Assembly (NCBI GenBank): GCA_947652605.1
Contig: OX393583.1
Coordinates: forward strand, 13,061,222 to 13,125,221
Direction of reading: 5' to 3'
DNA from: Elmis aenea
Taxonomy: Eukaryota; Arthropoda; Insecta; Coleoptera; Elmidae
Length of the DNA: 64,000 bases
The position numbers and the translations under genes are program-made. Position 1 is the stretch's first letter. The number at the start of each line of letters is the position of its first letter. The notes under the pieces were generated by a model, which did not search any database, was not told the origin of the DNA, and was given only the letters and a program-made list of their open reading frames with translations. Shown here one piece after another: positions 54,701 to 62,355 of the stretch.

Positions 54701-54709
54701 AAAAGATGA
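36627..54709 (+). CDS. WSCD/CG9164-type sulfotransferase gene (four exons)
   Basis: Exons: 36627-36749, 44150-44351, 47602-47853, 54369-54709, joined in phases 0, 1 and 1 by GT-AG introns. The product is about 305 aa: a short cytoplasmic start, one transmembrane anchor, then a sulfotransferase fold ([16 protein letters not shown] is the PAPS-binding 5' loop; AILLVRSPG holds the 3'-phosphate Arg). This is a type II Golgi-type membrane protein. Vertebrate WSCD1/2 share the catalytic part (SSFPGAGNTWARHLI, ATGFYTGSYYFDG) but carry extra WSC domains, which are absent here. Vertebrate WSCD proteins act as sialate O-sulfotransferases; the substrate of insect forms is unknown to me. Introns of 7.4, 3.2 and 6.5 kb are filled with repeats. 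The start could also be the in-frame ATG at 36558. Confidence 0.88.
37080..37351. mobile_element. hAT MITE (CAGTGGTTTCCAACC)
   Basis: It has a perfect 8-bp duplication CTTTAACT (37072-37079 and 37352-37359). The ends are CAGTGGTTTCCAACCTGTGG and AGGTTGGAAACCACTG. Length 272 bp. It is inserted just inside the left end of a CAGGGTGCAAACTTTAACT element (37061) in intron 1. Confidence 0.9.
37360..38110. other. Intron 1 repeat remnants
   Basis: It begins with the continuation of the CAGGGTGCAAAC element. From about 37960 to 38095 there is a CCGAACCGTTA-rich block ending TTTTTCACCCTG that looks like a decayed hAT end. No coding sequence. Confidence 0.4.
38119..38479. mobile_element. Palindromic MITE (GCTGGCGACATAC)
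   Basis: The ends GCTGGCGACATACTTGCGGG and CCCGCAAGTATGTCGCCAGC are exact complements, and the arms stay near-identical for about 115 bp. Flanks CGTAATAG and CATAATAG are an 8-bp duplication with one mismatch. Non-coding. Confidence 0.75.
38530..38790 (+). mobile_element. Foldback-like element, right half
   Basis: It contains AAGTAAGTATATTTAACCAA and TTTAAGTTCCTGTCGCCCAG, then about six tandem copies of GTCGCCCAGTTGACC-type units, ending GACCGTGTC at 38790. It is colinear with the right arm of the copy at 39123-40222. The left half is missing. Confidence 0.7.
39123..40222. mobile_element. Foldback/MULE-like element with tandem-repeat ends
   Basis: It has a perfect 9-bp duplication ATATTATTG (39114-39122 and 40223-40231). 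The terminal arms of about 120-190 bp are inverted copies. The left begins CGGACACGGTTAACTGGGCG with two GGGCGACGGTCAACT units. The right ends with six to seven units of GTCGCCCAGTTGACC and GTACCG. Inner arms share TTAGCACACGATTTTACTGA and its complement. A 9-bp duplication and tandem-repeat termini match Drosophila Foldback elements and the Mutator superfamily. No transposase in the copy. Confidence 0.75.
40232..40619. other. Intron 1 spacer
   Basis: It starts with GTGCTACTTGGG, the outer end of the element into which the Foldback-like copy inserted. No gene or other paired ends. Confidence 0.4.
41364..42236 (+). CDS. Penelope-like protein, C-terminal part with GIY-YIG
   Basis: Begins at the LEVTLHRDK motif just after the RT catalytic centre, so fingers and palm are missing and this copy cannot make a full RT. 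It continues with the thumb (NWYKKSSK, a Lys-rich slip tract, [20 protein letters not shown]), [19 protein letters not shown], then [19 protein letters not shown] and RNRMYGH of the GIY-YIG nuclease, and a conserved Asn-rich tail. The poly-Lys run comes from an A-rich tract that probably expanded. No stop codons interrupt the 290 codons. Product and composition are far more AT-driven than in the copy at 32833-34905, so the two are different families. Confidence 0.85.
   Translation, partial: LEVTLHRDKNNRTIYTNWYKKSSKKKKKSSKSTRLLNFHSHHPIHQKLNIIKNIRRRIETLSDDRFHAINFNKAKTFLIQNNYPLKIINKYLINNNNNITTTNISKSLNPVKFYKIPYVKILSENLSSILKHHNIQLVYKNQFTLQSVYTKLKDPTNKILKNNLIYSCSCDQCNTIYIGQTKQTLRNRMYGHKSDVKKLKDNLNLNNNNKNIPTTTSLTEHMLNINHNFNLNDVKIVHHEENLFKRLIAESIYINVNKNACNDRSDIDNICQKTYKLLFDICNQNSLIIK
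42820..42857 (+). ncRNA. Hammerhead-like motif, second Penelope family
   Basis: CTTGAAGAAGCCTTAA, a short loop, TTAAGTGC and GAAACGTCGG repeat the layout seen at 32802-32838 (TGAAGAAG, stem, GAAACGTC). An inverted copy lies in the left arm at about 40955-40992. The first core base differs from the hammerhead consensus, so catalytic activity is doubtful. Confidence 0.35.
43586..44149. other. End of intron 1
   Basis: A CACCCTGTACACAGG motif at about 43640 marks one TA-flanked element end. The rest leads to the exon 2 acceptor with a pyrimidine tract. Nothing else seen. Confidence 0.45.
44150..44351 (+). CDS. Sulfotransferase exon 2: PAPS 5' loop
   Basis: The acceptor is TTTTACAG|GTAGCAGAC and the donor CTACTG|GTAAGT in phase 1. 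It encodes [20 protein letters not shown], then [28 protein letters not shown] and [18 protein letters not shown] is the phosphosulfate-binding loop. Confidence 0.9.
44536..47296 (+). repeat. 182-bp satellite array, about 15 units, in intron 2
   Basis: GGATACGATCC recurs about every 182-183 bp from 44697 to 47263, fifteen times. Each unit also holds TTAACTCAACAAAGCAAAAT, CGAGACACATATTCC and TTTTTCAACCGCTTAAGATA. Units differ at a few percent of positions. Two sub-types alternate in part: units near 45110-45300 and 45475-45665 share variants (CTTAATCTTAACC, GATCCGATA), giving a 366-bp higher-order period. The array fills most of the 3.25-kb intron. Confidence 0.95.
47602..47853 (+). CDS. Sulfotransferase exon 3: central catalytic part
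   Basis: The acceptor is TGTTTTAG|GTTTTTATAC and the donor AAAAT|GTAAGA. It completes the split Gly codon and continues [20 protein letters not shown], then [10 protein letters not shown] (usual KTHE catalytic region), [20 protein letters not shown] and [18 protein letters not shown]. The open frame extends upstream of 47602 into the intron, but the acceptor and the alignment place the exon start here. Confidence 0.9.
47854..48568. other. Start of intron 3
   Basis: Non-coding. A CAGTGGCGGACGCAG motif at about 48243 resembles a hAT end without a partner. No gene. Confidence 0.45.
49347..51987. mobile_element. hAT derivative with AAGTACTTAAGTA ends
   Basis: It has a perfect 8-bp duplication CCCCTACC (49339-49346 and 51988-51995). 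The ends are CAGAGCTGGGCAAGTACT and TGCCCAGCTCTG. The subterminal 150-300 bp on both sides are packed with AAGTACTTAAGTACT iterations. It carries a palindromic element at 49994-50988. No transposase. A truncated relative is at 31960-32394. Confidence 0.9.
49994..50988. mobile_element. TA-flanked palindrome (CCGGGTGTAACTGAAAT)
   Basis: TA flanks. The ends are CCGGGTGTAACTGAAATCAG and CTGATTTCAGTTACACCCGG. Arms exceed 300 bp, and each contains a CAGGGTGTTCCATTTAAAAT motif (about 50155 and 50804). The two similar short reading frames on opposite strands are the two arms read as protein, not genes. Confidence 0.85.
52003..53097. repeat. Intron 3 repeats, inverted copy of 147-bp unit
   Basis: A T-rich run opens the stretch. 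At about 52709 GACACCCTGTATAAAGGTCC is followed by GTCACCTTGGCAGCACCAC and TTATGCCATAATTTTTTGC, the reverse complement of the tandem unit at 53850-54290. Otherwise no feature. Confidence 0.5.
53098..53598. mobile_element. Palindromic MITE (AAGACTGTTTTATACTA)
   Basis: The ends AAGACTGTTTTATACTATAC and ATAAAACAGACTT are complementary. The arms include TTCGTTTAAGAAAATCGTAT and its mirror. About 500 bp, non-coding. Confidence 0.65.
53850..54290 (+). repeat. 147-bp tandem repeat, three units
   Basis: GTGAAAATTGTTTATAAC recurs at about 53854, 54001 and 54148. Each unit holds TTGGCACAAAATTTTATTTT and GCAAAAAATTATGGCATAA, then AAGTGGTGCTTACGCG. The open frame across them exists only because 147 is a multiple of three. 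The block ends GGTGACGGACCTCCTGTATA, the inverse of 52715-52735, so array and inverted unit may be two ends of one element. Confidence 0.8.
54369..54709 (+). CDS. Sulfotransferase exon 4: C-terminal part and stop
   Basis: The acceptor is TTGTTGTAG|ACTGGCAGC. It completes a Tyr codon to give [20 protein letters not shown], then [15 protein letters not shown] and [20 protein letters not shown], ending VPARKKR at the TGA 54707-54709. The EGxxRRK...DPYTP motif is conserved to vertebrate WSCD (EGSFRRRG...EPFTPEM). Confidence 0.9.
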
Positions 54710-54876
54710 TATCTTCCATTGCTTGTAATTTATGACTAAGGCATAAACTTTAAATTGACTTTTAAAGTAACAAGGTGTGATCAAACAGTTTGGAAAGCGA
54801 TCTTGCTACTGACAAACACATGGTGGGGATAAATATCAGAGTTTTTCATTATGACAACCCATCATAAATAATCCTA
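54710..54876 (+). other. 3' flank of sulfotransferase gene
   Basis: Follows the stop codon. No canonical AATAAA was found close by; ATAAA-like motifs occur but I cannot pick one. A pogo-like end starts at 54877. Confidence 0.4.
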
Positions 54877-55040
54877 CAGTAGAACCTCCATTATCCGGAT
54901 TAATTGAGGATTTGAGGATTAAGGTGTTCCAGATAATTAAAAATCCGGATAATCGAGAGGAGAAAAACGGTATCTCGCATGAATAATTTTTTAAAAAACA
55001 TTCAGTTTCACATAAATACATGTACAGGTAATCCAAATTC
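54877..55040 (+). mobile_element. Pogo/Tigger-like terminal fragment
   Basis: CAGTAGAACCTCCATTATCC after TA, then GGATTAATTGAGGATTTGAG and AATCCGGATAATCGAGAGG. This matches the terminal style of pogo-group elements (CAGTAGAACCTCGATTATCC). The far end is missing. Confidence 0.5.
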
Positions 55041-55046
55041 GATGGG

Positions 55047-56142
55047 ATTAATAATAATAATAATTTATTAGTCTTTGAGATCAGTTTTTACACATGATAT
55101 AGGACAAGTCAAAATACAGTTAATACACTTTACAGTCAATAAGACATGTATACAACCAGACGAACAAAATAAGTCATTTAGCAAATTGTTCATAATTGCA
55201 TTATTTAAGTTGCATATAACAATTTTTTACTATTAAGTACTTATTAGTATGGTACAAAAACCTACTTTAAAGGTTCCAGAATGCTAAAGGCATAAAAAAA
55301 TTTGATTGTACAACAAAAACTAAAACTAGAACAGATCAGTCTCGACAATGGAATCGTTCAAGAATTCGTTTACTGTATAGTAACATTTCCGCAGTAAATA
55401 TGTTTTTATCATTTTCTTAAAACTAATAAAATTTAGGTGTTTCACATTATTAGGCATCTTGTTAAACATTTTTTTCCCTATATATACAGGTGATTTTTTA
55501 AATTTATTTGATTTATGTTGATCAACAACAAATAAATGTCCATGTCTAGTATTATGTGAATGGACATTTTCATTTTTAACATAATTATGTGCATTAATTT
55601 TAACGAACAAGAGGAGTTTATAAATGTAAATGCATGGGAAAGTTAACAAATTATTTTTTACAAAAGTAGGTTTGCAAGTATCTTTGCTAGGTATATTAAA
55701 AATTAGTCGAATACATCGCTTTTGTGAAACAAATATTCTGTGACAATTTGTACTATCTCCCCACATAACCACGTTATAATTTAAGTGACAGTATATAATT
55801 GAGTAATAAACATTCAGTAGCGATTTCATGTCAAACGTATTTTTTAAATTTGCAATGGCATAATAACCAGAATTAATTTTTTTGCATACATGGTTAATAT
55901 GTTCTGACCAGTTTGGAAACTCGTCCAAGTATAAACCTAAAAATTTTGCACATGTGTTTGATTTTATATTATCAATTTCTATTTTTGGTTTTTTACTAGT
56001 ACACCTAAAATTGATGTACACAGTCTTGTCTATGTTTAACATAAGGCTATTTGAATAGCACCAATTGTTAAAGTAGTCAATTATGTTTTTGACTTTGATT
56101 TTGAGTTCATCAGGATTACATGTGCGCTCAATATTCAAGATA
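55047..56142 (-). mobile_element. 5'-truncated LINE, (TTA)n tail
   Basis: The minus-strand copy ends in a short (TTA)n tail (plus-strand TTAATAATAATAATAA at 55049-55064). It has about 260 bp of 3' UTR and the last 270 codons of an RT frame. The truncation point is near 56142. Confidence 0.75.
55326..56138 (-). CDS. LINE reverse transcriptase, C-terminal 270 aa
   Basis: Covers the end of the palm and the thumb region: FNNWCYSNSLMLNIDKTVYI, then NTCAKFLGLYLDEFPNWSEH, YYSIIYCHLNYNVVMWGDST and a C-terminal VYIGKKMFNKMPNNVK. These are standard for Jockey/CR1/I-type RTs. The catalytic YADD lies upstream of the truncation and is absent. There is no internal stop. It is clearly diverged from the LINE at 6915-8561. 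Confidence 0.8.
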   Translation of the reverse strand: MNIERTCNPDELKIKVKNIIDYFNNWCYSNSLMLNIDKTVYINFRCTSKKPKIEIDNIKSNTCAKFLGLYLDEFPNWSEHINHVCKKINSGYYAIANLKNTFDMKSLLNVYYSIIYCHLNYNVVMWGDSTNCHRIFVSQKRCIRLIFNIPSKDTCKPTFVKNNLLTFPCIYIYKLLLFVKINAHNYVKNENVHSHNTRHGHLFVVDQHKSNKFKKSPVYIGKKMFNKMPNNVKHLNFISFKKMIKTYLLRKCYYTVNEFLNDSIVETDLF

Positions 56143-56914
56143 GAGAAACGGTAACCCTATCAAAAATGTGCCGTTGTTTGAGGTAAACCCAGAACCGTTT
56201 TCAAAAACATTCTATATTTTCCAGTTTTGGCGTTATTAGAAAAAAGTTTTTTTTATCATATCTCCGTTATTGTTGTAAATATCGAAAAAAATGATAGGGA
56301 TTATTTTTAGATATTTTTATGTAAAATTCGATGTTACTAAAAAAAAGACATTTACGCTCGCCGTTAAAAAGTTATGACACAAACTTACTTTTTTTTAAAT
56401 GGCAGCTATAGTTGACTATGACCTATTTAAATTCCTCATTTTTTTCTTATTCCAATTATACAGGGTGGTCCACTTTTTTGTAGCAGGACTTTTAAGTCGA
56501 CACAAAAATTTATTTTAAGGCGATATTTTACATCCACGTGGGTCCATAAACGCTTAATTTCAAAGATACAGGGTGTTGAAATTTTCGAAAAAATAACGCT
56601 AATTTTAAACAGTTCTCCAACCAGTAAATATATTTCAACCAAATTTGGTATACAGCACCACCTTACAGGTTACCACATTCGGTGAGAATGTTAAGCGCCA
56701 AAAGCAACCAGTGGCGGAGTTGAGCTACAATGAAGTTAATAAAAAAAACTAGTACGGCCCTGTTTAAAATCAAACTTAAACTGGTTTTTGGGTAGAGCAT
56801 TTTATTCTAAACAAAAAGCATCTCTTGACTTTTCTTCGTATCTGCCACAGTTTGGCGCGGACTTTGATTTATTGTACTATTGTCGCAAAAAAATTGCCTG
56901 TATTCCCTAGCAAT
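56143..56914. repeat. Single arm of CAGGGTGGTCCA element at 56461-56895
   Basis: CAGGGTGGTCCACTTTTTTG after TA, then TGTAGCAGGACTTTTAAG and GATACAGGGTGTTGAAATTT are colinear with the left arm of 4544-6110. No right arm follows. The 300 bp before it are unassigned. Confidence 0.6.
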
Positions 56915-57295
56915 CAGGGATGGCAAATAGGTGGCACGCGTGCCAAACTTGGCACGCGAGAGATTTTCGACGGCACCCTAAAGATTCTATGAATAAATTT
57001 GTTTTTAAAATTCTAAACTTTTTCGAATGTTTTATTTATTTTTAATTAGTATGCTAATTATCTACAACTACATGTTATTTAAATATCAAAAAATTAAAAA
57101 TACCAGCAAATAACAACTCTTCTTATATCGATACTATAATTTTATCATTACTATACATACAATATACCAACTGTAGCGATGCACGAAACTTTTGATTGCA
57201 TATGTATTTAGTGACACATAAAATCATGACGTTGGCAATACCGAACGAAATAACTAACGGTTGTTTCGGGTAGTTAGGTTAGGTTAGGTCATATA

Positions 57296-58986
57296 CAGGG
57301 TGTCCCCGTTATCACCGCGAATATTTTAAGTGGTGATAGAGGACCTTTTTCTAAGAAAAAATTTCAAGTAAAATTTTTTCCTAAAATCAAATGCTAAGCT
57401 GATATCAACACTTACTTGATTTTTTTACACTTCTGCATTTATAAGACTCTGTAGCCAAAAATATCAATTTTATCGTAAAATACCTTAAAGCTTTTTAATA
57501 GAGCATAAAATTTGCTACAAAATTAGTTCTATTTATTTTTTGTCTACAGGCAATGGTTTGAGAGTTATAAAGCAGTTTGTACAAAAAAATGTAAAAAATT
57601 TACAAAATTTAATTGTTCCTTAGACTTTGCAACCGCTGTATCTTTAAAACGAAAGGTTGTACAAAAAAACCGACGGCTCATTCCGGATAGCAAATTTTAT
57701 GGGCTACAACTTAGGTCTAGTGAAATTTTTTGAAAATCAAACCGATTTTCCGGAAAAGCTGAAAATAAGGAATAGAGTGCAAAAACAAAATTTCCTACAA
57801 ATATTGTTTTGTATTTAAAAATGCTTTTAAAGAGAGTGCGATTACGTAATTAAATGATGGAGGTCATTTTGAACACTTATTGAAGTAATTTTGTGGTTAC
57901 ATGTTAATTTTATTGCGTCCAGATGGATTTGCATTGTTTTGCATTTTATCGTTTTCGAAAAACAAAAACTCCCGATAATTATGATATTTTGTATTTAAAA
58001 ATGCCATAGCATCGGCAACATTCATAAAATTATGTATCTCATCAGTTTCAAAGCTTTTTATGAAGTTTGAAATTCTTCAGAAAACCACCCCTTATCATTT
58101 TTTTAAGGAGCTAACGAACAAATTTAATAAAAAATTGTAAAATTGCATATAAATAAGTTACGTAAATTTTTAAAAACGCCGCATCTTTTTAATGAAACGT
58201 CGTAGAGCAAAACGGATGCCTATTGCGGATAAGGCATTTAACGGACTACAACTTCGGTAAATATGTTGTTCAATAAAACTAAATGTATCATAGAAATGTT
58301 TATAATAGTCAAAAAGGTGAAAAAAAAACGATAAAATACAAAACAATGCAAATCCATCTGGACGCAATAAAATTAACATGTAACCACAAAATTACTTCAA
58401 TAAGTGTTCAAAATGACCTCCATCATTTTCAATCACGTAATCGCACTCTCTTTAAAAGCATTTTTAAATACAAAACAATATTTGTAGGAAATTTTGTTTT
58501 TGAACTCTATTCCTTATTTTTAGCTTTTCCGGAAAATCGGTTTGATTTTCAAAAAATTTCACTAGACCTAAGTTGTAGCCCATAAAATTTGCTATCCGGA
58601 ATGGGCCGTCGGTTTTTTTGTACAACCTTTCGTTTTAAAGATACAGCGGTTGCAAAGTCTAAGAAACAATTAAATTTTGTAATTTTTTTACATTTTTTTG
58701 TACAAACTGCTTTATAACTCTCAAACCATTGCCTGTAGACAAAAAATAAATAAAACTAATTTTGTAGAGAATTTCATGCTCTATTGAAAAGCTTTAAGGT
58801 ATTTTACGATAAAATTGATATTTTCGGCTACAGAGTCTTATAAATGCAGAAGTGTAAAAAAATCAAGCAAGTGTTGATATCAGCTTAGCATTTGATTTTA
58901 GGAAAAAATTTTACTTGAAATTTTTTCTTAGAAAAAGGTCCTCTATCACCACTTAAAATATTCGCGGTGATAACGGGGACACCCTG
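57296..58986. mobile_element. TA-flanked palindrome, 1.7 kb
   Basis: TA flanks. The ends are CAGGGTGTCCCCGTTATCAC and GTGATAACGGGGACACCCTG. Each arm is about 600 bp and the two are nearly identical (for example TTTGATTTTAGGAAAAAATT and its complement). The centre is near 58140. Non-coding. The fragment at 9806-10470 shares the first 110 bp. Confidence 0.85.
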
Positions 58987-59379
58987 TATATAATAAACAT
59001 ATATCGCGCCTTCCCTATCTGCGCAATGAGTGGAAAGTGAAGCCTATTGAATGAAATGGAAATATGTACCTCTCTTTCTAAGGTGTACCTTTCACAGTTG
59101 GCAGCAAACATAGAAAATCAAATAAAACCAGGATTACTGACAAAACCGGCATGAAAATTCTTGAGGTTATGTTATGAAACGTGATTTTTGCAAATGTCAT
59201 ATATTTAAACTGTCAAAAATGAGGTAAACATTACGCGCGCTTCTCACGTTGACCAATCCCATGAATATTAGCTGTCAATGGTTCAATCGCCGCCCTAAAA
59301 AGAGAAGTTGTATATCTGCACCGTTGACTATGTTACACAAAATCTGAACTACTAGCAATATATATTTATTATATACTAG

Positions 59380-59745
59380 CGTAGTGAGCCGGCTTCGCTC
59401 GGTGATTTTTTTTATCAATCACAGACTACTCGCGCTTCGCGCTCGCGCCCGGTGGACGTTTTTGACCTTTTGAGAATTTTGGATCTTTTGGGAATTTTTG
59501 TATCTATTGAGAATTTTTGTATCTATTGAGAATTTTGAAACTTTTCTGATATTTGGATCTTTTGGGAATTTTGGTTCTTTTGGGAATTTTTGGAACTTTT
59601 GGGAATTCTCATATAGCCTATGTTCTTTCCATGGTCCTATAGATTGTCTGTGCCAAATTTGGTCAGGATCGGATGAGTGGTATAGGAATGCATAAAGGAC
59701 AAACATACATACATACATTCATTTTTATATATATAGATATATGGG
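59380..59745 (+). repeat. LINE/SINE-like 3' tail with minisatellite
   Basis: AGCGTAGTGAGCCGGCTTCG opens the block. From 59462 to 59610 there are 8-10 imperfect copies of CTTTTGGGAATTTTGG. The end is GGACAAACATACATACATAC, then ATTTTTATATATATAGATAT, a tail style I have seen in insect non-LTR or SINE copies. The frame reading KFPKEPKFPKDPN is the minisatellite, not a gene. Exact family unknown. Confidence 0.45.
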
Positions 59746-59826
59746 TTAGGTACTGGCACGCGGAAAAATTTGTATCTAATTTTATCTTATTTTGGCACAC
59801 TGATCAAATCCAATTTGCCATTCCTA

Positions 59827-60050
59827 CCCTAGCTGCTTCCTCGGAGTTCCCAATTGCAATTCCATAAAAGAAATGGATATCGGGTTGTTCTTAATTTGTA
59901 AAAAGATACGACATTTTAATTGTTATTAAAACAGAAACAGCAACACTATGCACCAAAGCACCACTACAATTTAGCGTATTATTTATTTTACATTTGATTT
60001 AGTTTTCCATCGTAATATTCGAAATAAAGAAGTAATAACCGATTTTTGCA
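59827..60050. other. Spacer before LTR element
   Basis: Short AT-rich sequence without features, ending in the GTAT duplicated by the LTR element. Confidence 0.4.
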
Positions 60051-60054
60051 GTAT

Positions 60055-60630
60055 TGTCGCGGCTGTGAATTGCCCCGGACTATTATAATTAGGAATACTG
60101 ACGTTCGTTTACTATTCGCGAGTTACGGGGGCGTAAACTCTAGATATACTTTAATAAAACACTCAGATTAACTCAAATAACACTCAGATGGGCACTCGCT
60201 TTGCATAAACTATTTATTAACAAATACTAGACACTTGGCTTTACATACAAATACATGGGTCTCACTCACAATACAAGAACAATCATTCACCAATAACACA
60301 ATCAAACAATAGTCAAACGATACAAAATGATTACTTACATAATAATAACAAATGCACAGACAGTGGCCGGTTGGGCCAACTGCCCCCAAAAGCGGCCGGC
60401 GGGAGTAGCCGCAGCAAGTCGAGTAGCCGCAGCCCGCAGCAAATAGAGTAGCCACAGCCCCGCAGCAAGTAGAGTCGACCGATAAACATTAAATCTTTGC
60501 TTAAATACTACCCCGTAGCGGGGGTCCTTCCGCCTGAGTTTTGGGTACATAACGGTAAATGAACAAATCTAACGAACTTTGCAAGTACATACAGCATTAC
60601 AAAATTTACTTCAAAACTCTGATTGTGACA
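60055..60630 (-). repeat. 3' LTR
   Basis: On the minus strand it begins TGTCACAATCAGAG and ends CACAGCCGCGACA. It is identical to the other LTR over its first about 165 bp and last about 310 bp (plus-strand order). It differs over a patch at about 60222-60312. A 71-codon frame occurs in both LTRs and is unlikely to be a gene. Confidence 0.92.
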
Positions 60631-60645
60631 TTTCCCCCTCCGTTA
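60631..60645 (-). promoter_or_regulatory. Polypurine tract
   Basis: The minus strand reads AACGGAGGGGGAAA directly before the 3' LTR start TGTCACAAT. Its position and composition fit the plus-strand primer of an LTR element. Confidence 0.8.
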
Positions 60646-61377
60646 CAAAAATGGACCCCATTTTCAAAACATTACAACAATCAAAATATCCCAAAAACTC
60701 AATTAACTTTAAATCAAAACGCGCGACTTTGGAAACCGTGCGTGCCCGTCTTCCGAAAGCAGCTTACTTTAATCAAACCATTACTCAAATATTGAGGAAA
60801 GCACGAAAAAACCTCAATGTCGAACATAAACTGCATTTAACTTAGCAAAACACAATAGCAATTACGCGCGTGATGTCCATGAAAACCACATTTTCATCCA
60901 ACGGTCGCGATAATCCATGCGGCAGATACCATCGTCCAAATTTCGCTGTCCTCAAGGTATTCGGCGCTTAACGGCATTTTAAGGAAATTGCCGTCAACAT
61001 CCTCTTCTTCCTCAACGGACTCGTGCGCGATGTCCACCGACGCAGACCCAAGACTCCATCCTTTCGTATCCTTTTCTAACCTGGACCACGTCCCAACGAC
61101 ACGCCACAGCTGATTGTCCTAAGCCCAACTCGGAACCATTTCGGAACTCCAACACTCAGTAGCAGTTACATCCAAATAATCGAACAAACTTTTTATGGTC
61201 ATCTGTGGCCTCGATACTCGGCCGGTTTTCAGTTGAAATTTACAAAAATAACCAACGTTAGCAAGTTCTAATACAAACTCAGTACAAAATAACTACTACT
61301 TCAAAGACACCATTTAACCATTTTAAAAAACATGACCCATCATAAAATTTTAAACTACCTACAACCTACAAGCCAAG
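60646..61377. other. Non-coding part of LTR element where pol would lie
   Basis: Between ORF2 and the polypurine tract. Only short frames, none resembling RT, RNase H or integrase. It is presumably leftover internal sequence after loss of pol. Confidence 0.55.
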
Positions 61378-62355
61378 TTAACAAAACTGAAAAAATGAAT
61401 TCTTACCACGATCCCATGGTGCATACTGACCTTCGGTAAATAAAACATTACTTTTAAAATTCATCTTGCTCAAATTAACAAATTTAGCAAACTTCATGCG
61501 CTCACCATCTACTAAACATTTATTAATTTCATTACTTGAAACAAATTTATTATTACTATCTCCGACTTTTCGATTTGTCCTAACACATTTTAAAAATCGT
61601 GGCTCCTCCTTACCAACATTTTTAAAATCATCAACAATTAGATCAGGCTCCACTTGAACATTACTAGAAACTACACCCAATTTCAAACTTTTTGGGACAC
61701 TTGCTTGCTCAACATCTGGCAACACATTACAAAAATTCTCACAGTTACTCGAATCTACATTAACAATTTTTCTACGCTTATTTCCTTTAAGCACATTACT
61801 CGCGTCATACTCAGGTAATTTATTAGCATTTACATTAATACCGATAACTTCCTCGTTATCAACACAACTAATTAAATCATCTACAACAATGTTACCATCT
61901 ACGCCATTTTCTAGCGGACCATTTTCTACAAAAATACTCTCATTATCATTTATACCTAATTCGACGCTTACCTGAGACAACACCTCATTAAAATCTTTGT
62001 CAATGCTACCTAATTCACTGCAACTGTTTACAGATTTTTGCAAATTACTATTACTTTCAATTTCAAAATTTACTCTAGCCTGATCACTTACATCAATTTG
62101 AGCAATAAATTCGCAAACCCCACTGTTATCAACTTTACTTAATTCTGTGGTTGACTTTTCAACATTTACGTTATCATTGTTTCTAACTTGTTCAATTTCA
62201 TCACTTTCTTTAACAATTTCATAAACTTTACTGTTACCATTATCTTTAGCCTGATCATACACATCATTTTGTACAATAACTTCACAAACATTACTTTCAT
62301 CATTAACTTTTCGTTTTTTTGTACTTGAATTTTCAACATTTGAGACCCTCGACAC
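61378..62355 (-). CDS. ORF2 of LTR element, unknown acidic protein
   Basis: 325 aa and uninterrupted, overlapping the end of gag by about 22 nt in the +1 frame. The nominal start is a GTG (SRVSNVENSSTKKRKVNDES), so translation may come by frameshift at the T8 run just upstream. The protein is acidic and rich in Asn, Val and Ser, with basic clusters KKRKV and KGNKRRKIV that look like nuclear localisation signals. A motif of the form VCEVIVQNDVYDQAKDN and VCEFIAQIDVSDQARVN repeats near residues 22 and 82. I recognise no enzyme domain. It could be a diverged gag extension or an accessory protein. Confidence 0.6.
   Translation of the reverse strand: MSRVSNVENSSTKKRKVNDESNVCEVIVQNDVYDQAKDNGNSKVYEIVKESDEIEQVRNNDNVNVEKSTTELSKVDNSGVCEFIAQIDVSDQARVNFEIESNSNLQKSVNSCSELGSIDKDFNEVLSQVSVELGINDNESIFVENGPLENGVDGNIVVDDLISCVDNEEVIGINVNANKLPEYDASNVLKGNKRRKIVNVDSSNCENFCNVLPDVEQASVPKSLKLGVVSSNVQVEPDLIVDDFKNVGKEEPRFLKCVRTNRKVGDSNNKFVSSNEINKCLVDGERMKFAKFVNLSKMNFKSNVLFTEGQYAPWDRGKNSFFQFC

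Larger units (their letters stand above)
56915..59826. mobile_element. Probable hAT (CAGGGATGGCAAATAG) with nested palindrome
   Basis: The left end is CAGGGATGGCAAATAGGTGG, followed by GGCACGCGTGCC motifs. The right end is TTTGGCACAC...AATTTGCCATTCCTA. Flanks share CCTAGC on both sides but not as an exact octamer, so the copy is older or an end has changed. It holds the palindrome at 57296-58986 and another repeat at about 59380-59740. Confidence 0.55.

Noticed and set aside
59419..59718. Lys/Pro-rich frame on the minus strand
   Set aside because: Translation of a CTTTTGGGAATTTTGG minisatellite.
60335..60550. 71-codon frame repeated at 63674-63889
   Set aside because: Same frame in both LTRs; GC-rich AGTAGCCGCAGC repeats explain its openness.
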